From: Treponema sp.
GTDB taxonomy: Bacteria > Spirochaetota > Spirochaetia > Treponematales > Breznakiellaceae
Assembly (NCBI GenBank): GCA_031283905.1
Contig: JAITAW010000226.1
Span: 1 to 13,507 of the forward strand
Length of the DNA stretch: 13,507 nt
Direction of reading: 5' to 3'
The translations under genes were made by a program, and so were the position numbers. Below, piece after piece: positions 7,246 to 12,501 of this stretch. The notes beneath the pieces are model-generated. The model was not told the origin of the DNA. It saw only the letters and a list, made by a program, of their open reading frames with translations, and ran no database searches. Each line of letters starts with the position of its first letter. Within the stretch, counting starts at the first letter, position 1.

Positions 7246-7396
7246 ATGAAAGATCTTCTTTCGCCGAAAGTTCTCTCCTTTCGCGGTCAGGGAGCCGATA
7301 AAATCGCTCCACCGCTTTCATAACGGCGGGCGCAACGCATGGATACGGCGCGGGCGCGGCGCATCCATGCGGGAAATGTCTTCGGACATTTTCAGA
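7246..7396 (-). promoter_or_regulatory. Structured leader of the lar operon
   Basis: If transcription begins at the distal promoter (about 7409), the leader is near 178 nt and holds four stems: AAATGTC/GACATTT (7374-7391, 4-nt loop), CGCATGGAT/ATCCATGCG (7336-7371, GC-rich loop), GGAG-CGAT/ATCG-CTCC with a one-base bulge (about 7290-7312), and CTTTCG/CGAAAG (about 7259-7271). No run of T follows any of them. A metal- or cofactor-sensing element is possible; no known riboswitch was recognised. Confidence 0.3.
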
Positions 7397-7445
7397 TTTT
7401 TCAGATACTACAGGTATAGTACTGAAAAACAGCGGTCACTGTCAA
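7397..7445 (-). promoter_or_regulatory. Distal promoter of the lar operon with a 33-bp palindromic operator
   Basis: Minus strand: -35 TTGACA (7445-7440), 18-nt spacer, -10 TACTAT (7421-7416). A near-perfect palindrome covers 7397-7429: outer arms TTTTTCAG/CTGAAAAA, inner arms TACTA/TAGTA, a single unpaired A and a 6-nt centre. It covers the whole -10 box and the expected start site, the normal place for a repressor operator. Confidence 0.6.
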
Positions 7446-7509
7446 TAGCGGAACCGGTACATATGATGGGCGGATGGCGCGCGATTACGCGGCGCGAAGC
7501 CGGATCGCT

Positions 7510-7537
7510 TTGAAATTTTTTCCGTCCGTGATATAAT
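7510..7537 (+). promoter_or_regulatory. Promoter of the OmpA-like gene, leaderless layout
   Basis: -35 TTGAAA (7510-7515), 16-nt spacer, perfect -10 TATAAT (7532-7537), then 7 nt to the ATG at 7545. The start site should be at or one base before the A of the ATG. There is no Shine-Dalgarno in the 7-nt gap. Confidence 0.72.
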
Positions 7538-7544
7538 CGCCGCT

Positions 7545-8774
7545 ATGAACAAGATCTATCTACTGCCGGCATTTCTATGGCTCCTCTCGCCTAAAATCCA
7601 TGCGGAAACCTTTGCGTATAAGCAAAAAATCGGGGACAAATACCGTGTTCTCTCAACGGTGCTGGAAGACGTCTACATTAATAGGACGTTTAGCCACAGG
7701 GCGGAAATCGTGAACCGCATTGCCGTTGAAACAACCGCGCTCAACAACGGAAGCGCCCATAACAAAGCCGTGTTCCAGACCGGAGAGCGGGAGGTTCTCA
7801 TGGGCGCCGCACCTGAAAACGCCGCCGGTGGCACCGTCCGCAGCGGCTATCAGTGGCAGAAAGACTATGTTTCCGAATTTGAGCGCGATGAGCGCGGGCG
7901 TCTTACCATAGACAAGCGTTACTTCATGCCGGTTGTAAGAGACGTACCGGTTTTTTCCGGCAGGGACATTGCCGTTGGGTATACGTGGACGGTTGACGGA
8001 CACGAAATGCACGATTTTCGGGACAGTTTTGGCATCGCGGATCCATACCGCATACCGTTCACCGCGCATTATACGTATTTGGGTGAAAAAGAATGGAAAG
8101 GCAAGCCGTATCCGGCGTTTTCCGTGTCCTACCGCATCTTTCTGGAGCCTGAAGCGGTTGCGGGCGGCCTGTATCCGATTCGCATTATGGGCGCGTCAGA
8201 TCAAATTGTGTATTGGGATAGAGACAAAGGGCGCGAATCCGCGTATGTCGAACATTTCCGCATGATTTTTGACCTTTCCAATGGAACCGTCATAGAATTC
8301 CGGGGAATTGCGGAGGCTGAAATCGTGGAGGCGCGAGAAATGGATAAGGAAGACATCGTGGCTCAGATCAACAGGGATATTGAAGAGATGGGTATACAAG
8401 GAGCGCAGGTCAGAATAGTGGATGACGGCATTGCCATAACCCTTGAAAACATACAGTTCCAACCGGATTCCGCCGAGCTTGTGGATTCGGAAAAACCGAA
8501 GCTCGACAAAATCGGGGCGATCCTCAAAAAATACCAGGATAGAGATATACTGGTAGCCGGACATACGGCGTATTCAGGCTCTGAGGCGAGCATGGTACAA
8601 CTGTCCGAAGAACGGGCGGGCATCGTGGCGGACTATCTTATCAACCGGGAGATTCGAACGCCCGACAGAGTGGTAACGCGCGGCTACGGCGGCACACGCC
8701 CCATTGCGGACAACAGCAACGAAGCGGGCAGAATACGCAACCGCCGCGTTGAGATCACAATTTTAGAAAACTAA
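7545..8774 (+). CDS. Secreted protein with C-terminal OmpA-like domain
   Basis: A 409-residue periplasmic or outer-membrane-associated protein. A signal peptide is clear (MNKIYLLPAFLWLLSPKIHA, cleavage before ETF), without lipobox, and confirms the start. Residues about 21-265 are beta-rich with no family recognised. Residues 296-409 form an OmpA C-terminal domain: IQFQPDSAEL, LDKIGAILKKY, VAGHTAYSG, QLSEERAGIVADYL, RGYGGTRPIADNSNEAGRIRNRRVEI. The domain normally grips diaminopimelate with Asp of GHTD and Arg of LSxxRA. Here the Arg (357) is present but the Asp is Ala342. Treponemal peptidoglycan has ornithine instead, and a similar loss was described for T. pallidum TP0624, which this protein resembles in layout. 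Orthology with TP0624 is not established here. Confidence 0.85.
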   Translation: MNKIYLLPAFLWLLSPKIHAETFAYKQKIGDKYRVLSTVLEDVYINRTFSHRAEIVNRIAVETTALNNGSAHNKAVFQTGEREVLMGAAPENAAGGTVRSGYQWQKDYVSEFERDERGRLTIDKRYFMPVVRDVPVFSGRDIAVGYTWTVDGHEMHDFRDSFGIADPYRIPFTAHYTYLGEKEWKGKPYPAFSVSYRIFLEPEAVAGGLYPIRIMGASDQIVYWDRDKGRESAYVEHFRMIFDLSNGTVIEFRGIAEAEIVEAREMDKEDIVAQINRDIEEMGIQGAQVRIVDDGIAITLENIQFQPDSAELVDSEKPKLDKIGAILKKYQDRDILVAGHTAYSGSEASMVQLSEERAGIVADYLINREIRTPDRVVTRGYGGTRPIADNSNEAGRIRNRRVEITILEN

Positions 8775-8930
8775 TATTTTTATCTTGCGTCTTGCGGAGA
8801 GTCCCGAGTGAGAAGCTGCGGGCGAATCACATTCCAGACTATAGGGGCGGAAGGTAAATTTGCGTTTTATCAATGCAGAAATTTTGTCGCAGGCGTTAAA
8901 ATATATACATTACGCCACGAGAAAATAAAG
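8775..8930. other. Intergenic stretch downstream of the OmpA-like gene
   Basis: About 155 bp with no gene recognised. The only structure noted is a weak GGCGT/ACGCC stem at 8892-8916. No clear terminator directly follows the OmpA-like stop; the first strong stem is the one at 8934-8953. Confidence 0.45.
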
Positions 8931-8933
8931 AAT

Positions 8934-9054
8934 CCCCGCCGCAAGCGGCGGGGTTTGAAGATTTCTCCTTGAAATCTTTGCGTATGTGGGGGAACAAATC
9001 CCCCACACCCCCAGTTTTTACGCCCTAAAGGGCGGGGAATTAACCCCTTTAGGG
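8934..9054. repeat. Cluster of tandem hairpins
   Basis: Five inverted repeats sit in 121 bp: CCCCGCCGC/GCGGCGGGG (8934-8953, 2-nt loop), AAGATTTC/GAAATCTT (8958-8978), GTGGGGG/CCCCCAC (8986-9006), CGCCC/GGGCG (9021-9034), and CCCTAAAGGG (9023-9032), which is also the reverse complement of CCCTTTAGGG (9045-9054). No open frame runs through them. The mix of subterminal hairpins with a GGCGGGGAATTAACCCC-type stretch recalls the ends of IS200/IS605-type elements, so this may be a transposase-less remnant; that link is from memory of such ends. The first stem could also end the OmpA-like transcript. Confidence 0.5.
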
Positions 9055-9081
9055 ATTAAACAATTACAACGCCCTTTTTAT

Positions 9082-9110
9082 TTGTACTGTTCTCAATGCT
9101 TCCGTATATA
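9082..9110 (+). promoter_or_regulatory. Possible promoter of a small RNA
   Basis: -35-like TTGTAC (9082-9087), 17-nt spacer, -10-like TATATA (9105-9110). The start would be near 9117. Both boxes deviate from consensus, and the surroundings are AT-rich, so this is tentative. Confidence 0.35.
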
Positions 9111-9116
9111 AATACA

Positions 9117-9229
9117 GTTACGGCAGGGCAAGAATACTTGCTAAAATAAAAGACGAAACAATAAAACTTCTAGCACGGCCCGCACTGAAGCCCCGCGCCA
9201 TCTGCGGCGCGGGGCTTCAGCTGTTTTTT
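9117..9229 (+). ncRNA. Candidate small RNA of about 110 nt
   Basis: A noncoding transcript is suggested by a promoter-like pair at 9082-9110 and a very strong terminator at 9185-9229, with no credible open frame between. Near the start is a GCAAG/CTTGC hairpin with a 4-nt loop (about 9128-9141), then an A-rich unpaired linker, then the terminator stem. It does not match any RNA family I recognise. The other reading is that the terminator simply ends read-through from upstream. Confidence 0.35.
9185..9229 (+). terminator. Strong intrinsic terminator
   Basis: A perfect 15-bp stem (9185-9199 with 9206-9220, arms CTGAAGCCCCGCGCC and its complement) with a 6-nt loop, followed by CTG and six T residues (9224-9229). 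It acts on the plus strand; the other side has no T run on the minus strand. It insulates the tail-like cassette from upstream transcription. Confidence 0.85.
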
Positions 9230-9350
9230 CCGTTATCCATTCGCTTCTTCGCCCCGCCAAAGGCGGTCATCTTGCGGCTCCCGCCGCCCGTGTAACTCCG
9301 CAGTTTTTCTTATTAGCTATACTACCGGATTAGAAGACGCGAAAACGAGA

Positions 9351-9602
9351 ATGAAGATTATTTTTAATATAAGCATTTCTGAAAATATGAACGACACGCT
9401 TATCAGGTTTTTCGATTATCTTAACGAATTCGGAGTCAGAAAATTTGACGAGGTTATCTATGAAAGCCAGTTTACCGCGTTTTTGACGATTTCCATACAC
9501 GGGATTAACCACGTAATCGTAAACTCGCCGGTATTCCCGACGGTATTTTCAGACATTCAAATCAGCGGCTTGGGTTCCGTGTCCGTGAGCGTGTCGGAAT
9601 GA
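9351..9602 (+). CDS. Small hypothetical protein, first gene of the tail-like cassette
   Basis: An 83-residue protein that I do not recognise. It has no signal peptide and no membrane segment. The first half is mixed and charged (ENMNDTLIRFFDYLNEFGVRKFDEVIYESQ); the second half is beta-prone (AFLTISIHGINHVIVNSPVF) and ends in alternating Ser-Val (GLGSVSVSVSE). The start has only a weak ribosome binding site (GAGA). Its stop TGA overlaps the ATG of the next gene, so the two are coupled. Position and size fit a small accessory gene upstream of a tail fibre, but this is inferred from neighbours only. Confidence 0.6.
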   Translation: MKIIFNISISENMNDTLIRFFDYLNEFGVRKFDEVIYESQFTAFLTISIHGINHVIVNSPVFPTVFSDIQISGLGSVSVSVSE

Positions 9603-9778
9603 AATATCCGATCCCTATACCGCATATAGACAATATACCCCCGACCGGCATAGAGTTGACGCGGGAGCAGATTGACCTTGTATCGGAGAGTGTCAGAAAT
9701 CAATTACCGGCATACATAAGTTTTCTTATCGGCTATTTTGACGGATCGGATTTCGTCATATACAAACAGATTTTTTAG
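9599..9778 (+). CDS. Very small hypothetical protein (59 residues) in the tail-like cassette
   Basis: Begins in an ATGA overlap with the previous gene and ends in TAG, whose last bases form part of the TAGGAG ribosome binding site of the tail-fibre-like gene 9 nt downstream. The sequence opens with a proline-rich stretch (MKYPIPIPHIDNIPPTG), then a helix (TREQIDLVSESVRNQLPAYI) and an aromatic end (FDGSDFVIYKQIF). No family recognised. The exact coupling on both sides argues that it is a true gene despite its size. Confidence 0.65.
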   Translation: MKYPIPIPHIDNIPPTGIELTREQIDLVSESVRNQLPAYISFLIGYFDGSDFVIYKQIF

Positions 9779-9787
9779 GAGTGTCTT

Positions 9788-10888
9788 ATGCACGTAAATC
9801 ACGGCAATTTTAACGTAACGGGAACCGCCCCGGACGCGACGGGCGACAGGGAATGGGCCCATGACTTTGTACGCAACTTTCAGTATTTAAGGGGCTTGGC
9901 GGGGTCTCTCGGCAGGGGTCTTCTGGGAGGCGATCTATTCCTGTCGGGCGGGGAAACCATTATAAAATCAGACGACAACACGGCCGCCGCCGGCGAATTA
10001 ATAGGCATTTGCAGAGTACCCGTATCCGTCCCCGACGACGAATCGGGGTGGACAATTCCCATGAATTACAAGCCGGACGATATTTTTATGGCGGTCAGGG
10101 CGCGGAATAAAACCGTAACGTTCCCGAACGGGGACGGCAGTATAAAATTGAGTTTTGCCGATAAGCCGGGCGGTACGAGGACGCGCGGGTTCACGGGCGG
10201 GGATTACGTTTACTTTACGGCGGACGGCGCCGATCTGTCCGCGAATTCGGACGCGCCTACCGCCTACGAGCTGGTGGTCGCGAACTACGCCGGCGCGGGG
10301 AGCAACCTTGTTATCACGCCGGTAAAAACGCTTCTGCAAAAATTACAGGCGGCGGCTGACGCGGAAACGGCGGCGCGGCAAAACGCGGACGCCGCGCTGG
10401 GCAAGCGCGTCGACGGCCAGGAGGGGCAGGGCGGATACCTGAACGCCTATGATTTCGGAAAGGCGAATCCTACCCTTGAAGAGTTTCTGGCGTATTACTG
10501 CTCCGATATATGGGGCGGCGGCGTATTCGCCTATGACGGCGCGGAGCCTAAAAACAGTACGTGGACTATGGCGGACGGGACGGTACATTACTGTTACGAG
10601 ATATTTAACTCGACCGCCGTTCACAACCTGTTCGACAACCACAAATGGATTTTAACCAACACGCCGAATACCAATCCGCACGCGTTCGACATCGCGGACG
10701 TGGGTGAGGACATAGTGGGGAGCGCGACCGATACTTACGCGGGGGTTAGTAAACTATACGACGCGACCGGTAATAACGCGGACGGGGCGATCACGCAAGG
10801 GGCGGCGACGGCGGCTTTCGCCATGCTAAACGGTAACGTTACTTTCAATACGGTTTACGTCAACGGCAATCCGGCGTATCCCGCTTGA
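9788..10888 (+). CDS. Phage tail-fibre-like protein
   Basis: A 366-residue protein without signal peptide, start preceded by AGGAG. Layout: N-terminal globular, Gly/Asp-rich part (1-180); a short alpha-helical coiled coil (about 180-208, LLQKLQAAADAETAARQNADAALGKR), then a C-terminal part (215-366) with EEFLAYYCSDIWGGGVFAYDG, NLFDNHKWILTNTPNT and AGVSKLYDATGNNADGAITQGAATAAF. The last element resembles the GV-KLYD-TG-N-DG-(I/M)TQ-A repeats common in phage tail fibres. The AETAARQNADAAL helix is also typical of trimerising fibre stalks. No chaperone, baseplate, sheath or capsid gene is nearby, so this is either a phage remnant or a fibre reused by the host. The molecular target is unknown. Confidence 0.6.
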   Translation: MHVNHGNFNVTGTAPDATGDREWAHDFVRNFQYLRGLAGSLGRGLLGGDLFLSGGETIIKSDDNTAAAGELIGICRVPVSVPDDESGWTIPMNYKPDDIFMAVRARNKTVTFPNGDGSIKLSFADKPGGTRTRGFTGGDYVYFTADGADLSANSDAPTAYELVVANYAGAGSNLVITPVKTLLQKLQAAADAETAARQNADAALGKRVDGQEGQGGYLNAYDFGKANPTLEEFLAYYCSDIWGGGVFAYDGAEPKNSTWTMADGTVHYCYEIFNSTAVHNLFDNHKWILTNTPNTNPHAFDIADVGEDIVGSATDTYAGVSKLYDATGNNADGAITQGAATAAFAMLNGNVTFNTVYVNGNPAYPA

Positions 10889-10931
10889 CCGCCGCGTAAG
10901 ACCGCGCTAAAATAGCCCGTACGGGGTGAAT

Positions 10932-10969
10932 ATGAAATATTTTTGTATTTTTTGGCGTGTGTATTTTTT
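10932..10969 (+). other. Out-of-frame ATG and T-run tracts before the beta-propeller lipoprotein
   Basis: ATG at 10932 follows a good ribosome binding site (GGGGTG) but reads a 21-codon frame that stops at 10997. The following frame opens with a lipoprotein signal peptide lacking its Met-Lys start. Adding one T in the T5 run (10940-10944) gives MKYFLYFLACVFFLGGC; adding one in the T6 run (10948-10953) gives MKYFCIFLACVFFLGGC. Both are complete lipoprotein signal peptides. A second T6 run lies at 10964-10969. Confidence 0.65.
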
Positions 10970-12004
10970 CTTGGCGGATGTGACGGGAATAATATAAAGC
11001 CCGGCGGCAACGATGATAACGACGGCAATCCGGCGTTATACGGTATCGCCTATGGAGACGGCAAGTTTGTCGCGGTGGGAAGCGGCGGGACTATCGTTTA
11101 TAGCGGCGGCAGCGTGGCAAACAACTATAAAGAAGAGGATATGGGACAATTAGTAAGCAAACGGTACGTGTTACACATGGTAGACCGGTATGCGGGGACT
11201 AAGTTTGAGGCCGCGTGCGACGCGCGCGGGGATAAGGACATGACGCAGGTACCGAATATGATATATCTGCTCACGATGATCGACCGCGTAAACGGGTACG
11301 CTACAAATTACCGGACAAGCGCGTACGCGAATACTTTAGCGGTAACGAAGGACACCGTCGACGGCGCTACCAAAAAGCTGATACGGACGTTTTTAGGGGC
11401 GGTCGCGGGGGGCGATAGTGGCAAGATGGCGTATTCGGCGGACGGGGTAAGCTGGACGGCGATATCGAATCATCCGTTCGGGGGTAGCGCCATCAACGGA
11501 GTAGCCTACGGCGGGGGTAAGTTTGTGGCGGTGGGCGGTAGCGGCAAGATGGCGTATTCGACGGGCGGGATAAGTTGGACGGAAATAAATTCCACGTTCG
11601 GGGATAACGGCATCTACGGCGTAGCCATGGACGGCAACGGTAAGTTGGTCGTGGGGGGCTATAACGGCAAGATAATATATATAAATAACGAGGGAAATTG
11701 GGTGGCAGCGAATCATCCGTTCGGGAGTAGCATCATCTTCGCCATAGCCTACGGCAACGGTAAGTTGGTTGCGGGGGGCGATAGCGGCAAGATGGCGTAT
11801 TCGGCGGACGGGGTAAGCTGGACGGCGGTCTCGAATCATCCGTTCGGGAGTAACTACATCTCCGCCATAGCCTACGGCGGGGGTAAGTTTGTGGCGGTGG
11901 GCGCTGGCGGCCAGATGGCGTATTCGGCGGACGGGGTAAACTGGACGGCATCGGGTTCTCCGTTCGGGAGTAGCGCCATCAACGCGGTGGCGATCAAAAA
12001 TTGA
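10943..12004 (+). CDS. Asp-box beta-propeller repeat lipoprotein, start frameshifted
   Basis: The frame is open from a TTG at 10943; its first residues (YFLACVFFLGGC) are a lipoprotein signal core with lipobox LGGC. The natural start is probably the ATG at 10932, one base out of frame. Mature protein: Asn/Asp/Gly-rich linker, then one blade start (ALYGIAYGDGKFVAVGSGGTIVYSGG, about 31-56), an inserted segment of about 97 residues (57-153) unlike the repeats, then five Asp-box repeats of 40-41 residues. The boxes read SADGVSW (165), STGGISW (206), INNEGNW (247, degenerate), SADGVSW (287), SADGVNW (328); each is followed by the FGSSxIxAIAYGxGKFVAVGxxGKM strand set. Such propellers serve binding, and this one is likely surface-exposed; the ligand is unknown. 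It lies 54 nt after the tail-fibre-like gene. Confidence 0.65.
   Translation: MYFLACVFFLGGCDGNNIKPGGNDDNDGNPALYGIAYGDGKFVAVGSGGTIVYSGGSVANNYKEEDMGQLVSKRYVLHMVDRYAGTKFEAACDARGDKDMTQVPNMIYLLTMIDRVNGYATNYRTSAYANTLAVTKDTVDGATKKLIRTFLGAVAGGDSGKMAYSADGVSWTAISNHPFGGSAINGVAYGGGKFVAVGGSGKMAYSTGGISWTEINSTFGDNGIYGVAMDGNGKLVVGGYNGKIIYINNEGNWVAANHPFGSSIIFAIAYGNGKLVAGGDSGKMAYSADGVSWTAVSNHPFGSNYISAIAYGGGKFVAVGAGGQMAYSADGVNWTASGSPFGSSAINAVAIKN
11405..11995 (+). repeat. In-frame tandem repeats of about 123 bp
   Basis: Five units encode the Asp-box blades. Copies one and four are almost identical over more than 50 bp: 11405-11457 matches the stretch 366 bp further on (from 11771) with one difference noted (T versus C at 11418/11784). 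The middle units are more diverged. Such tracts allow loss, gain or gene conversion of blades. Confidence 0.7.
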
Positions 12005-12012
12005 CGGTAAAG

Positions 12013-12036
12013 CGTCCGTCCTCTCTCGGACGGACG
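12013..12036 (+). terminator. Hairpin after the beta-propeller gene
   Basis: CGTCCGTCC/GGACGGACG, a perfect 9-bp stem with a 6-nt loop, 8 nt after the stop. A further TGACGG/CCGTCA pair (12002-12007 with about 12045-12050) can close around it. The T run is missing, so termination is plausible but not certain. Confidence 0.45.
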
Positions 12037-12047
12037 GCCTTATCCCG

Positions 12048-12317
12048 TCAGCCATTTGTAAGCCGGTTATTGCTGGACTGTTTATAATTCGTTACAGAGT
12101 AAGTAATTGCATTATCTGATGTACTTTCCATACCAAAAAGTTCTTCGGATATGGGAAGAAACCATTCAACATATTTATCAGCGGGTATACCGCCATAAGT
12201 ATCTTTTCTTTGGTCAGCATACGGAGGCGATGTAACTATAAGATCAACAGTATTTTCTTGGATATTTTGGAGAATTTCTCCAGCATCCCCTTGAAAAATA
12301 CTAGTATTAATTTCCAT
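12048..12317 (-). pseudogene. N-terminal fragment of a DNA methyltransferase (TSPPY type)
   Basis: About 60 N-terminal residues match the start of N4-cytosine/N6-adenine DNA methyltransferases: INTSIFQGDAGEILQNI, then VDLIVTSPPYADQRKDTYGG containing catalytic motif IV (TSPPY), and KYVEWFLPISEELF. A full enzyme continues for about 200 or more residues with the FxGxG S-adenosylmethionine motif; here the frame changes to GMESTSDNAITYSVTNYKQ and stops, leaving about 89 residues. The break is near 12135. The start is taken at 12317 because the family begins there; the frame is open back to an ATG at 12392, but that part is read through an inverted repeat. Motif I, the target-recognition region and the rest are absent, so it cannot methylate alone. 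It is a decayed restriction-modification or phage gene. Confidence 0.75.
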
Positions 12318-12329
12318 AACAACTATTTC

Positions 12330-12370
12330 AAGCATACAAGCTGTGTCATTTTGACACAGCTTGTATGCTT
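12330..12370. repeat. Perfect 19-bp inverted repeat before the methyltransferase fragment
   Basis: Arms at 12330-12348 and 12352-12370 (AAGCATACAAGCTGTGTCA and its complement) flank the 3-nt centre TTT. The repeat ends 13 nt upstream of the methyltransferase ATG at 12317. No T run follows on either strand, so it is not a standard terminator; an operator or the relic of a palindromic mobile element are the options. Confidence 0.75.
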
Positions 12371-12405
12371 TGTCGACGATCTCGGGCAGCATTGCACATA
12401 ACGTT

Positions 12406-12487
12406 CCGGCTTGTTTACAACGGTTTGGCGGCCCGGACGTGGAAACATTTCCATGTCCGGCAAACTGACGGGAAGGTTCGTTATCCG
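12406..12487. repeat. Long imperfect palindrome, attC-like
   Basis: The centre is CCGGACGTGGAAA/TTTCCATGTCCGG (12433-12460, 12 of 13 pairing plus a G-U, 2-nt loop). Outside it pair CGGTTTG/CAAACTG with one wobble, with an asymmetric GCGGC bulge, then TTCC/GGAA, then ATAACG/CGTTAT at the ends (about 12410-12415 and 12479-12484). Boxes ending in ATAAC/GTTAT and unpaired bases on one side resemble integron attC sites, but the R boxes fit the RYYYAAC/GTTRRRY consensus only in part. No integrase is in the window. Confidence 0.4.
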
Positions 12488-12501
12488 TGTTATTAAAAAA
12501 A

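Noticed and set aside
7246..7410. Known riboswitch (for example a nickel/cobalt type) in the lar leader
   Set aside because: Stems are present but I could not match any known conserved core; listed only as a structured leader.
8931..9065. CRISPR array
   Set aside because: The hairpins differ in sequence and spacing; there are no direct repeats with regular spacers and no cas genes.
9318..9323. TATACT as a -10 box for the tail-like cassette
   Set aside because: No acceptable -35 at 16-18 nt; too weak to list as a promoter.
11393..12055. Long minus-strand open frame (220 codons) opposite the beta-propeller repeats
   Set aside because: It mirrors the repeat on the other strand, is rich in Arg/Pro/His, and has no ribosome binding site or family; the plus frame has Asp-box motifs.
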